A stretch of 64,000 nt of DNA from Bradyrhizobium sp. 195. Lineage in GTDB: Bacteria; Pseudomonadota; Alphaproteobacteria; Rhizobiales; Xanthobacteraceae. How positions within the stretch are numbered: position 1 is the stretch's first letter; each line of letters begins with the position of its first letter. The stretch is from positions 5,394,001-5,458,000 of the forward strand of contig NZ_CP082161.1 of assembly GCF_023101665.1 (NCBI RefSeq). The letters run 5' to 3'. The notes beneath the pieces were generated by a model that saw only the letters and a list, made by a program, of their open reading frames with translations, was not told where the DNA came from and made no database searches. The position numbers were made by a program, and so were the translations under genes. Below are positions 17,630-25,674 of the stretch, one piece after another.

Positions 17630-17640
17630 GGCAGCCTCCC

Positions 17641-17850
17641 TCAGGCGGGATAGCGGTTGACGCGGTAATAGGCCTTTACGTGATCGGATTCCTTGTAGCG
17701 CGCCTTGCGCTTCTCATCGTTGTTCTCGCTGTCGGCTTGCGCAGAGCCGACTAGCGGCGTCGCCAGCGTGGCGCCAGCGCCAACGGTGCCGATGCCAACC
17801 TTGCGGAGAAAGTCGCGCCGTCCAACGATCGCTTTTTTTTCATCGCTCAT
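17641..17850 (-). CDS. Small Tat-signal protein of the formate dehydrogenase cluster
   Basis: A 69-residue protein with a complete twin-arginine signal (GRRDFLRKVGIGTVGAGATL) and a likely cleavage after GSAQA near residue 39. This leaves a mature peptide of about 30 residues that is highly charged and ends HVKAYYRVNRYPA. Such proteins are regularly found just upstream of FDH3-type alpha genes and are annotated as formate dehydrogenase region TAT-targeted. It may be an assembly factor or small subunit of the periplasmic enzyme. It sits 11 bp before alpha and 30 bp after the chaperone gene. Confidence 0.85.
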   Translation of the reverse strand: MSDEKKAIVGRRDFLRKVGIGTVGAGATLATPLVGSAQADSENNDEKRKARYKESDHVKAYYRVNRYPA

Positions 17851-17880
17851 CGCATCTCTCCCGGACCACCCTTGGCTTGG

Positions 17881-18672
17881 TCACTTGGCGAACGAAAATC
17901 CTCGTCTCTCGATCTCGATAAACAGGCGGCCGAGCGTGCCGACCGTGCGATAGAACGTTGCGCTCGCCGCGTGCTCCATGTCCGCAAACAGACGTCCCAT
18001 CCAGGATGAAACGTGTTTGTCGAACAGCGCACGCTGCGCAACGAACGGCGCTTCCAAGCGGCCGTCAGCCATTCCGGCCATGATCTCGCAGAGGATGGCG
18101 GCATGATCCTCGGGTTCGCTATTGCCCTCGGCGCGCGCGATGCCGAGCGCCGCGAGATCGGTTCGCAAACGTGACAGCGGCCGTTCGTTGAGGAAGCCGG
18201 TCAAATAGTAGGAGGCGTAAGGCAGCAACTCGCCGCGGCCGAGGCCGACGAAGAGGTCGAAATATTCGCGCTCAACCTGAGCTGCGTTCGCGTGCGAAGC
18301 GGCTTCCGCCAAGCTGGCGTGAGCCTGGCCAAGCGGGGTTCCGTCTCCGCTCAAACCGGCAAGCCGGTCGAGCAAGCTCTTCGACGGCGCAGCCGCGAGC
18401 AAGGCGGCGAGAAGGTCATATTCCTGCGCCCGCGCGATATCGATCGGATCGATGCTGTCTCGCGCTACCGTGCGCTCGTGATGTTGATCAGGATAAAGAT
18501 CAGGCCGCAGCTCGGCGCGGGGAACGCCCGTTGCCGCTTCCACCGCCATGACCCGCCGCGCGGGTATCTTGCTCCAGTTCGAAACCGAGGGCTGGCTGAT
18601 GCTTATTTTGCGCGCAAGCTGGGCCACGCCGCCTGCGGCGTTAATGGCACGATCAAGCCCGACGTCACGCAT
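17881..18672 (-). CDS. HTH-TorD fusion: putative DNA-binding redox-enzyme chaperone
   Basis: A 263-residue protein with two parts. Residues 1-65 form a Cro/YdaS-like helix-turn-helix: DRAINAAGGVAQLARKISIS, then QPSVSNWSKIPARRVMAVE, then TGVPRAELRPDLYP. Residues ~75-260 are an all-helical TorD/DmsD-type chaperone domain (YDLLAALLAAAPSKSLLDRL, YFDLFVGLGRGELLPYASYY, ADMEHAASATFYRTVG). TorD-family chaperones bind the Tat signal of Mo enzymes until cofactor is loaded. A fused DNA-binding domain suggests that free or loaded chaperone reports on enzyme assembly to transcription. It directly precedes the Tat-signal and alpha genes, and the palindromes at 18771-18791 lie upstream. Confidence 0.85.
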   Translation of the reverse strand: MRDVGLDRAINAAGGVAQLARKISISQPSVSNWSKIPARRVMAVEAATGVPRAELRPDLYPDQHHERTVARDSIDPIDIARAQEYDLLAALLAAAPSKSLLDRLAGLSGDGTPLGQAHASLAEAASHANAAQVEREYFDLFVGLGRGELLPYASYYLTGFLNERPLSRLRTDLAALGIARAEGNSEPEDHAAILCEIMAGMADGRLEAPFVAQRALFDKHVSSWMGRLFADMEHAASATFYRTVGTLGRLFIEIERRGFSFAK

Positions 18673-18770
18673 AGGGACCTCCTTGCACGAGACCCGAGTG
18701 ACTGATTTTGCTTGCGTAACAAAGCGCTAGCGAAGCGTAGACCTGGTTCCGCAGGCGGTCAATTGCCGAC

Positions 18771-18791
18771 CCATAGGTTATGGCTATAGCC
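18771..18791. promoter_or_regulatory. Overlapping palindromes upstream of the HTH-TorD gene
   Basis: CCATA-GGT-TATGG (18771-18783) and GGCTATAGCC (18782-18791) overlap by two bases, giving a 21-bp operator-like block. It lies about 100 bp upstream of the HTH-TorD start, in the only sizeable gap (132 bp) of the formate dehydrogenase gene run, and is locally AT-rich. It also contains a T-N11-A core (TAGCCATAACCTA on the minus strand) of the kind bound by LysR-type regulators. The binder is unknown; the fused HTH protein itself is one candidate. Confidence 0.45.
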
Positions 18792-18804
18792 TTTGGTCGC
18801 AACC

Positions 18805-19413
18805 CTAGCGAGGCAGGGCACCGCCGTGTGTGCGGCGCCGAACAGTGCTGGCTTCCATCGTCGGTTGCGATGCAGCGGGAGTTGCGATCTCCGTGAGGAC
18901 CGCTTCATCAGGCTTCTCCGTAAGCACGGCGGATTGCACAACATCCGCGTTCGGAACATCCGGGAATTCCTGCAGCTGCGTCAGCACGTCAGCCTGTGGC
19001 TCTGCGGCGTTACGCAGGCCGCCGACGATCCGGTCGACCCAGGCGGCCAACTCGGCCTGCGAGCAATCGAGCGGTCCGAACCCCGGCATGGCAGTCGGAT
19101 CGTTGAAGTCCCAGGCGTTCTCGGCCAGCCCCACGAAATCGCGGATCGCCGGATCGGCCGTCCAGGCGCGGCGAAGAGCCAGATGCATCAAGTCCTGCGG
19201 AACACCTTTGCGCAGGAACGCGGTGATGTCGGTCCCCGCCGCGATCGCATCGATCGACGGCAAGCTGCCGAGATCCACCTCCGGTTCGGCCTCGGCCGCC
19301 GGGGATGGCACCGCGGCTTCATCGGCCGGCCCGGCTATTTCCGCTAGCGGAGCATCCGGTTTTGACCCGCGCTTAAGGCGCGACCAACGTGCGAGAAACT
19401 CTTCCTCAGTCAT
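18805..19413 (-). CDS. DUF3306 domain protein of the formate dehydrogenase cluster
   Basis: A 202-residue protein recognised by its N-terminal FLARWSRLKRGSKP and the middle FLRKGVPQDLMHLALRRAWTADPAIRDFVGLAENAWDFND split around residues 80-120, which mark DUF3306. The C-terminal ~60 residues are low-complexity, rich in Ala, Thr, Pro and Glu, and probably disordered. No cysteine or signal peptide is seen. Its ATG overlaps the DUF3305 stop by 4 nt. The family is found almost only in FDH3-type formate dehydrogenase loci, so a maturation or regulation role is inferred. Confidence 0.85.
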   Translation of the reverse strand: MTEEEFLARWSRLKRGSKPDAPLAEIAGPADEAAVPSPAAEAEPEVDLGSLPSIDAIAAGTDITAFLRKGVPQDLMHLALRRAWTADPAIRDFVGLAENAWDFNDPTAMPGFGPLDCSQAELAAWVDRIVGGLRNAAEPQADVLTQLQEFPDVPNADVVQSAVLTEKPDEAVLTEIATPAASQPTMEASTVRRRTHGGALPR

Positions 19414-19922
19414 TCTTGCCCGCCTTCATCCTGCCGACGCGCCAGCGCCTCCGGATCGGCGCGCCGTCGCTCGCGTTTGACGAACTCTCTCTCGACGTGG
19501 TGTTCGGCAACGAAGCCTTCAATCACCTCGCGCATCGCCTCGGGCATCGGCACGGCTTCAACCAGATTGTCAGCGGCCTCGGTAAACCCCTCTCCTTCCG
19601 CGGGATCAGCGGTCGCGGCGGCGATGCCATAAGGCCAGGCCCCCTCGGATGGGCTCAAGACCACCCAGATGCTCGGCGTTCCGGATGCAATATTGTCGCG
19701 GTAACGCGCGGTTTCCGACACGTACAGGTCGACCGTTGCGCTGCCGGCATAAAACAAGGTGTTGCCCTCCTGCTCGCGCAAGATTGTCCAGGGCTTCGTA
19801 TTCGGTTCGTCCGGCAACACGGCGGCGCTTCGCCAGATGAAATCGATCCAAGGCGACTCCGCCTTGCGCCGTTCGACGACGATGCCGACGGGGATACGCA
19901 AGATTGGCAGGGCTGCGCTCAT
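19410..19922 (-). CDS. DUF3305 domain protein of the formate dehydrogenase cluster
   Basis: A 170-residue protein with the DUF3305 core: PVGIVVERRKAESPWIDFIW near residue 10, ATVDLYVSETARYRDNI in the middle and PSIWVVLSPSEG. The C-terminal third is charged and helical (FVAEHHVEREFVKRERRRAD). The ATG at 19922 forms a 4-nt ATGA overlap with the preceding gene's stop, which fixes this start over one 18 nt upstream. It is translationally coupled on both sides. No enzymatic motif is visible. Confidence 0.85.
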   Translation of the reverse strand: MSAALPILRIPVGIVVERRKAESPWIDFIWRSAAVLPDEPNTKPWTILREQEGNTLFYAGSATVDLYVSETARYRDNIASGTPSIWVVLSPSEGAWPYGIAAATADPAEGEGFTEAADNLVEAVPMPEAMREVIEGFVAEHHVEREFVKRERRRADPEALARRQDEGGQE

Positions 19923-20926
19923 GAGATGGCTTCCAGACACCTGATCGGGAGTCCCGTCAACAGATTTTGCGGTTTCATGCGGAGCTTCTGATCGGCTGTC
20001 GTCGCCAGGATCAGATAGACCGGCTCGCCCTGCAGGGTCTCGATGGCGAGCCGAGAATCCGAAAAGGTCAGGCGAAACAGCGAAAGCACTCGCCCTGCGC
20101 TGGGCTCGTCAAGTTCCTCGCCGTGCCAAAGCCGATCGCCCATCCTGGTGGCGTCAGCGTCCAACCCGATATACCAGGTCAGTTGCACCTCGCATCGTTC
20201 CGTCAGCGGTTCGATGGCAACATCGATCCCGAGCAGATGGGAGACCCAGCGTGTCATGGCCTGCGCCAGCGCGCGCGCCCCTCGCCCACCCGCGGTGAGA
20301 TCGAGAGCCATATCGAACTGGTCGCTGCGGTCCCAATAGCTCTCGGCATTGTCCTCGCTCAACACGTCGAGCTGCGCGTCCGTCTTGGTGCCCAGCATCG
20401 AGATCAGCGACAAGACAGGCGTCGGGCTGCGACCGCCGACGACCTCTTCATCGCCAAGCAGCAAGGCCTGTTCATGCGGTAGGATACGCTGCGGCCGGAA
20501 GAACAGCTCGGCGGCGCGCAGCACGAACGGATCCTCGTTGTCATCAAGCGCATTGCGCAAGATCACGTGCACGAGCTGATCGATGAACAGCGGCGGCAGG
20601 TCGTTTGACCGCGAGCGCAGGGCCGCGAGATACGCGGCTTCGAGCGTCGGGTGCCGCAACACGAGATCGCGAAACCCCAGTACCAAGCGCCAGTTCTCCC
20701 GCGCGTCCTCATCGGCGATCGCAGCGACCTCGTCGGCTACGACGACCCGGCGCGGATCAGCAAGCAACTCACGATGCAGTCTTCGTTCGACCGGACACGC
20801 GTCCTTCGGCGGCATCAGCTCGGGGCGGACAAAATAAGCCTTCAAGAATTCGTCGGTGACGCAAAGCCGGCCGCTCTCGTCGCGATCGAGCAGATGATGG
20901 CCGCATGCGATCCAGAAATCATTCAT
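19919..20926 (-). CDS. DUF6352-like protein of the formate dehydrogenase cluster
   Basis: A 335-residue cytosolic protein with no membrane segment or signal. MNDFWIACGHHLLDRDESGR at the start and LCVTDEFLKAYFVRPEL are distinctive and match proteins annotated DUF6352. FRPQRILPHEQALLLGDEEV in the middle and AIETLQGEPVYLILATT near the end are other landmarks. The start overlaps the preceding gene by 8 nt and the stop overlaps the DUF3305 start, so it lies inside a coupled operon. It has only two cysteines apart from the start region, so an Fe-S role is unlikely. The function is unassigned. Confidence 0.8.
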   Translation of the reverse strand: MNDFWIACGHHLLDRDESGRLCVTDEFLKAYFVRPELMPPKDACPVERRLHRELLADPRRVVVADEVAAIADEDARENWRLVLGFRDLVLRHPTLEAAYLAALRSRSNDLPPLFIDQLVHVILRNALDDNEDPFVLRAAELFFRPQRILPHEQALLLGDEEVVGGRSPTPVLSLISMLGTKTDAQLDVLSEDNAESYWDRSDQFDMALDLTAGGRGARALAQAMTRWVSHLLGIDVAIEPLTERCEVQLTWYIGLDADATRMGDRLWHGEELDEPSAGRVLSLFRLTFSDSRLAIETLQGEPVYLILATTADQKLRMKPQNLLTGLPIRCLEAIS

Positions 20927-21413
20927 CCTCAATTTCCATGAACGAGAATGCCTTGCCATGCCGCTGCCCTTCCCGCAGTTGCAGCTTCCGGAAGGCCTCG
21001 TGGACGTCGCCGTCGCGCGCCGAACGGTGGACCGCAATCAGCGAGCTGATCGGATGCGTGCAGAGCGACTGCGCAAAGGTGACTTCCTCTTCCGCAGCGG
21101 TCCTCGCAATTGCGATGTCCGGTGCGCCGAAGAGATCAACGAGTTGCCTGGCAAGCAGTTCGATCAGCGCCTGGCAATCATCCTCAGTCGCCGGAACAAT
21201 CTGCGCCAGCGTCGACCACCCCCAGGATCGCACGCCGAGAAAGCCGCTGCGGAAGGCGGCCCGCGCCTTTCCGCTAAGTTTCGCCGGATCCTGATCGCAG
21301 AAGCGGAAGGCGCCGGAGACCGCCCATTCGCCTGAGATTGCCGGCGCGTCGAACACGAAGGTATCGGAGGCATCGAGCGCGATGGTGCGCAGAAGCTTCA
21401 CCGCCTTTTTCAC
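20919..21413 (-). CDS. DUF6505-like protein of the formate dehydrogenase cluster
   Basis: A 164-residue protein: KLLRTIALDASDTFVFDAPA at the start, EWAVSGAFRF, GVRSWGWSTLAQIV, and a C-terminal VHEAFRKLQLREGQRHGKAF. It matches proteins annotated DUF6505 that travel with formate dehydrogenase. Alternating beta strands and a long central helix (EDDCQALIELLARQLVDLFG) suggest a small alpha/beta fold. Both ends overlap neighbours, by 4 nt with the ligase-like gene and 8 nt with the DUF6352-like gene. The role is unknown. Confidence 0.75.
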   Translation of the reverse strand: MKKAVKLLRTIALDASDTFVFDAPAISGEWAVSGAFRFCDQDPAKLSGKARAAFRSGFLGVRSWGWSTLAQIVPATEDDCQALIELLARQLVDLFGAPDIAIARTAAEEEVTFAQSLCTHPISSLIAVHRSARDGDVHEAFRKLQLREGQRHGKAFSFMEIEDE

Positions 21414-22135
21414 GACGCTGGCCCTCCGAGCTTTGGATCGAGCCAGGATGGCGTGGCGAGCGCCTTAGCTAGGCCTGCCCGCTCAGTCGTGTCAGAGCCG
21501 GAGCGCCGCGTGAGCAGATCGCCGCGATCATCGATGCGTCGAACCATTTGCCGCTCGCGAGGGATGCGGCTGAGATAGTCACGCGCGACGCTGTCGAATC
21601 CATCGACCTGCCAGCTATCGGTCGCCCGCATCAGGTGTCGCGCAAAGCTCTCGGTCAGCTGTACCGCGCCGGCCTCGCCAAACCCTTCCTCATCAAGGGC
21701 GGAGGCGAGCGGATGAACACCGGGATCGTGATCGTTCATCATGACCGTCCGGATCATGGCGCCAAACACGAGCCAGTCCGGCGGCTCATCCTCCTCCGCG
21801 GACGCGGGCCACCCCAGCCGTCCCCCGCCGACCAGCCCGCCGTCAATCCTCACCGCATCAGGCCAATCGATCGCAACCGCCTTGGTCGGCGGCGCATAGG
21901 CACCCAGGGCGTCCGTCAGGGCAACCATGCCGGCGTAGAAGGCGCGGCGCGCGGTGATCAGCGGCTCGGCCGGCTCCAGCACCACCGCGAACTCGGCAAG
22001 ATCAAACCGGCCGACATAGACTAGCGTGCCGGGCCCGCTTTCGGGTGCAATGCGGCATGCATGGGCAAAGGCATCTCCGCTCTCGCGCAACCGGACCAAC
22101 GTAAAGGGTGGCGGCAATTGGATGGGTTCCGCCAT
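21410..22135 (-). CDS. Biotin/lipoate protein ligase-like protein
   Basis: A 241-residue protein resembling the BPL/LplA/LipB fold (the family with a C-terminal DUF4444-like part). LPPPFTLVRLRESGDAFAHA at the start, VLEPAEPLITARRAFYAGMV, KAVAIDWPDAVRIDGGLVGG and ASALDEEGFGEAG are family landmarks. Classical lipoate/biotin ligases have a GGG-Lys motif for acyl-adenylate formation, and here the glycine run lies in VGGGRLGWP without an obvious following Lys, so activity is uncertain. It is the first gene of the leftward formate dehydrogenase accessory operon. The start at MAEPIQLPPP fits the family; an upstream ATG at 22201 is less likely. Confidence 0.75.
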   Translation of the reverse strand: MAEPIQLPPPFTLVRLRESGDAFAHACRIAPESGPGTLVYVGRFDLAEFAVVLEPAEPLITARRAFYAGMVALTDALGAYAPPTKAVAIDWPDAVRIDGGLVGGGRLGWPASAEEDEPPDWLVFGAMIRTVMMNDHDPGVHPLASALDEEGFGEAGAVQLTESFARHLMRATDSWQVDGFDSVARDYLSRIPRERQMVRRIDDRGDLLTRRSGSDTTERAGLAKALATPSWLDPKLGGPAS

Positions 22136-22260
22136 GGAAGCGTGGTTGGTTGGAATCGACCGCAGGCCGTCCTCCACTTTCCCCTTTTTCCCGATTGACA
22201 ATATTTATACGAGGCAAAGGATTGGCGCGAGTCCGTCATTCGTCGCCCGTCTCGGGAGGA
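22136..22260. promoter_or_regulatory. Divergent promoter region of the formate dehydrogenase genes
   Basis: These 125 bp separate the leftward accessory operon from the rightward Fe-S gene and must carry both promoters. An AT-rich block at 22193-22212 holds TTGACA (22195-22200) on the plus strand and TATAAATATT on the minus strand, but no partner hexamer at good spacing is clear on either side. No FixK/FNR box (TTGA-N6-TCAA) is visible. Confidence 0.4.
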
Positions 22261-24285
22261 ATGAACCTGGAGCCGCCGGCCAAGACCATCCTGATTTGCT
22301 CGTGCGAAGACACGATGCGGCTTGACGTGACCGCGATCCAGCGCGGATGCGGCAATGACGACATCAAGAGTTTTCGTCACCTGTGCGGCGCCGAGCTCGA
22401 CCATTTTCGCGCAGGCGCGAAGGCAGAGGGCCCTCTGACCGTTGCCTGCACGTATCAGCGGTCCTTGTTTGCGGAGGAGGCCGGCGAGCGTTGCGCGCCC
22501 ATGGCTTTCGTGAACATTCGCGAGACGGCAGGCTGGTCGACCGAAGGCGCGCAAGCGGGCCCCAAAATGGCGGCGCTGCTCGCAGCGAGCGCCGTGCAGG
22601 CCCCCGATTATCCGCTGGTCACGCTTGAGAGCGACGGGGTCATCCTGATCTATGGCCGGGACGAGACGGCGATCGAAGCCGGGCGGCTACTTTCGGATCA
22701 TCTCGATGTGACGGTCATACTGAGTGAGCCTGGCGAGACTATATCGCCTTTGGCAACGCCCTTCCCGGTCGTGAAGGGAACGATCCGGAACGCCAGAGGA
22801 CATTTTGGCGGTTTCGAGCTCACGATCGACGATTACGCTCGCCCACATCCCTCCTCGCGCGATCACTACGTCTTTGAACCTCCACGCAACGGCGCCACCT
22901 CGCATTGCGACATCGTCCTTGACCTATCGGGAGAGAGACCGCTGTTTCCAGCGCATGACCTGCGCGACGGTTACCTGCGGGCCGACCCAAAGGACCCGAG
23001 TGCCATGCTCCGCGCCGTCCTGAGCGCGCGCGATCTCGTCGGACGTTTCGATAAGCCAAAATATGTCGAATTCACACCCAACCTTTGCGCCCATTCGCGC
23101 TCGAACCTGACCGGCTGCCATCGCTGTCTCGATTTATGTCCCACGAGTGCGATCACACCGGCTGGTGATCACGTTGCCATCAATGCGGAAATTTGCGCCG
23201 GCTGCGGCCAATGCGCCGCCGCCTGTCCGACTGGCGCGGCGTCCTACGCGTTGCCGCCTGCGGACACCCAGCTTCAGACCATCCGCGCCATGCTGCTCGC
23301 CTACGACCGGGCCGGCGGATCGAACCCGGTCCTGTTGCTGCACGAGGGCCAGCATGGCACGCCGCTGATCGACGCGCTCGCCCGTCACGACGAGGGTCTG
23401 CCTGCCGAGGTCATCCCTCTGGCCGTCAACGAGGTGACGCAGGTCGGGCTTGAGGCTGTCATCGGTGCTTTTGCCTATGGAGCAGCCGCGTTCCGGTTCT
23501 TGCTCCGCGGCAAGCCGCGGCATGACGTGACCGGGCTGAGGCAAACGATCGACATGGCAGCGACCATCCTTGCGGGCCTCGGATTTGAAGGGCCCCGGGT
23601 CGCTGCGATCGAAACCGACGATCCGGATTCATTGCTGGAGCAGTTGCGAGGCATCGAGAGACTTGCCGGCGTGAAGACGCCAGCGACGTTCAAGACCGTC
23701 GGCAAGCGGCGCGACCTGCTTCGCTTCGCGCTCGGCGAACTGCATCGCCTCGCGCCGAAGCCGGTCGACGTCATTGCCCTGCCTCAGGGCGCTCCGATTG
23801 GCGCAGTGAGCGTTGATACCGGTGGATGCACGCTGTGCCTGTCCTGCGTTTCCGTCTGCCCGACCGGCGCACTCCGCGACGATCCCGACCGCCCGGTGCT
23901 CAAGTTCGTCGAAGATGCCTGCGTGCAATGCGGCCTCTGCCAGAGCACTTGTCCCGAGAAGGTCATCACGCTGAAGCCCCAGATCAATTTCCACGCCGGC
24001 CGCGCGCCCGCGATTGTGATCAAGGAGGAAGAGCCTGCGCTTTGCGTCCGCTGCGGCACGGCGTTCGGCGTGAAGAGCACGATTGACCGCATCGCGGCCA
24101 AGCTCGAGGGCCGGCATTGGATGTATCCGGCCGGCGACAAGCGCCTCGACGCCATCAGGATGTGCGCGGATTGCCGCGTGATCGTGATGAGTGAACAGCA
24201 GTTCGATCCGTTCGAGGGCGTGCCGGAACGCGAGCCGCCCCGAACCACTGAGGATTATTTGCGCCGGCCGGACACCAAGACCTGA
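22261..24285 (+). CDS. Multi-cluster 4Fe-4S protein linked to formate dehydrogenase
   Basis: A 674-residue iron-sulfur protein divergent from the formate dehydrogenase accessory operon. Four ferredoxin-type motifs occur in two pairs: CHRCLDLCP with CAGCGQCAAACP (residues ~285-330), and CTLCLSCVSVCP with CVQCGLCQSTCP (~525-570). The C-terminus adds CVRCGTAFG and CADCR, possibly a metal-binding pair. N-terminal ILICSCEDTM and a distant RGC, plus a middle domain reading VLLLHEGQHGTPLIDALA, resemble parts of heterodisulfide-reductase-type proteins. A role as a cytosolic electron hub or Fe-S donor for formate dehydrogenase is inferred. GGGAGGA abuts the ATG, an unusually tight spacing. Confidence 0.85.
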   Translation: MNLEPPAKTILICSCEDTMRLDVTAIQRGCGNDDIKSFRHLCGAELDHFRAGAKAEGPLTVACTYQRSLFAEEAGERCAPMAFVNIRETAGWSTEGAQAGPKMAALLAASAVQAPDYPLVTLESDGVILIYGRDETAIEAGRLLSDHLDVTVILSEPGETISPLATPFPVVKGTIRNARGHFGGFELTIDDYARPHPSSRDHYVFEPPRNGATSHCDIVLDLSGERPLFPAHDLRDGYLRADPKDPSAMLRAVLSARDLVGRFDKPKYVEFTPNLCAHSRSNLTGCHRCLDLCPTSAITPAGDHVAINAEICAGCGQCAAACPTGAASYALPPADTQLQTIRAMLLAYDRAGGSNPVLLLHEGQHGTPLIDALARHDEGLPAEVIPLAVNEVTQVGLEAVIGAFAYGAAAFRFLLRGKPRHDVTGLRQTIDMAATILAGLGFEGPRVAAIETDDPDSLLEQLRGIERLAGVKTPATFKTVGKRRDLLRFALGELHRLAPKPVDVIALPQGAPIGAVSVDTGGCTLCLSCVSVCPTGALRDDPDRPVLKFVEDACVQCGLCQSTCPEKVITLKPQINFHAGRAPAIVIKEEEPALCVRCGTAFGVKSTIDRIAAKLEGRHWMYPAGDKRLDAIRMCADCRVIVMSEQQFDPFEGVPEREPPRTTEDYLRRPDTKT

Positions 24286-24320
24286 GCGCGAACGCTCCTC
24301 AGTGGCATTCGAGTCCTCAC

Positions 24321-25610
24321 CTATTGCGAGGTCGCGCGGGCCAGGAAGTCGGTCAATGCGCGGCGGTCTTCGGCCGATCCGATGCGCTGCTCCGGCATCT
24401 TGGTTCCCGGCGTGTAGGCGTTAGGCCCGACTTCAAACAGCTTTGCGACGGTCTCGGGGGTCCAGACGATATCCATCGTCTTGAGGGCCTCGGAAAACCG
24501 ATAGCCGGGAAGCGAGGCGATTTTCCGGCCGAACAATCCGGCAAGCGTCGGCCCCGCACGTTGCGCCTCGTTGGCCGACAGCGTGTGACAGGCAACGCAG
24601 GCGCGAAAGATTTCGGCGCCATGATCGCCCGCATAGGCGGCCAGCGGACCCGCTGATGTCCCGAACAGATTTGAACCGACCGGCTCGCCGCTCTGCACAT
24701 TCCAACGCCGGATCTTTCCGTCCGCACCTCCGGTCACGATCGTTGCTGCATCATGCAGGAAGACGACCGACCAGACCGGGAAGCTGGGCCCCACGAGTGT
24801 CCTCAACACACTCCGGGACTTGCGCTCCACAATGGCAACCGTGCCGCCGATGCCTGCGGCGGCGATCAGCGTCCCATCGTCTGAAAGCGCCAAGCCGACG
24901 ATCGGTGCCGCGCCGGCGGCCACCTCGCCGGCCGGCTTTCCGTCCGTCGTCAGCATGCGCAGCTTGCCGTCCGCCCCTGCCGCGACGATCTCGCCATCGG
25001 GCGCGATGGCGACCGCGTTCAATGGCGCCGGCAGTTCCACCGTTCCAGGGCGGCCTTCCGGCAAGCGCCAGATACACAAGGCACGATCGTAGCCGACGCT
25101 CACGAGCGACATGCCGTCCGGAGCGAAGGCGACGCCGTTCACATTCTGCGTGTGGCCTTGAAACACGCGGACCGCGCCATCGGCCAGGGACCAGAGCCGC
25201 AAGCTGTGGTCCCACGACGCCGAGGCGAGCGTCGATCCGTCCGGCGCCACGGCGAGTGCCACGACCGGGCCGGTATGTCCTTCCAGGACTTGATCGGGCT
25301 GCTGGCGGCCTGCCGTCCACACCGCAAGCCGAGCGTCGGCGCCCGCGGTGATCATGCGGCCGTCCTGCAGGAACGCAACGGCATTGACGGCATCCGCATG
25401 ATACCGCAGCACCTCGCCCGCGGCGTCGGTCTGCAGCGACCAGCGGATGGCGGACGTATCGAAGCTGCCCGACAACAGGCTGTCGCCGTCAGCCGAAATA
25501 GCGAGCGCCCGGACGGGGCCGCCATGGCCCGCAAGCTGCGCGTCCGCCGCTGACGCAGCGACAATCTCCAGGAGGGCTGCAATGGCCCAGGCGCACGAAG
25601 CCCATCCCAT
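24321..25610 (-). CDS. WD40 propeller fused to a cytochrome c domain
   Basis: A 429-residue exported protein. MGWASCAWAIAALLEIVAAS is a signal peptide. Residues ~25-310 form about seven WD40-type blades, for example GHGGPVRALAISADGDSLLS and GHTGPVVALAVAPDGSTLAS. The C-terminal ~100 residues are a class I cytochrome c: FRACVACHTL binds haem and TPGTKMPEQRI supplies the axial Met. Family proteins sit with c-type cytochrome or formate/thiosulfate oxidation genes. It is convergent with the Fe-S gene, stops 35 bp apart. The start was chosen at MGWAS because upstream residues are Arg-rich and not signal-like. Confidence 0.85.
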   Translation of the reverse strand: MGWASCAWAIAALLEIVAASAADAQLAGHGGPVRALAISADGDSLLSGSFDTSAIRWSLQTDAAGEVLRYHADAVNAVAFLQDGRMITAGADARLAVWTAGRQQPDQVLEGHTGPVVALAVAPDGSTLASASWDHSLRLWSLADGAVRVFQGHTQNVNGVAFAPDGMSLVSVGYDRALCIWRLPEGRPGTVELPAPLNAVAIAPDGEIVAAGADGKLRMLTTDGKPAGEVAAGAAPIVGLALSDDGTLIAAAGIGGTVAIVERKSRSVLRTLVGPSFPVWSVVFLHDAATIVTGGADGKIRRWNVQSGEPVGSNLFGTSAGPLAAYAGDHGAEIFRACVACHTLSANEAQRAGPTLAGLFGRKIASLPGYRFSEALKTMDIVWTPETVAKLFEVGPNAYTPGTKMPEQRIGSAEDRRALTDFLARATSQ

Positions 25611-25674
25611 CAATCTCTGCCGAACTTGGTCACGTCCATGGCTGCGCTGAAATAAAGCTCCGGCGGCACCACGT

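Noticed and set aside
22195..22223. A full sigma70 promoter driving the Fe-S gene from TTGACA
   Set aside because: The -35 matches the consensus, but the hexamer 17 bp downstream (AGGATT) is poor, so only a general promoter region is claimed.
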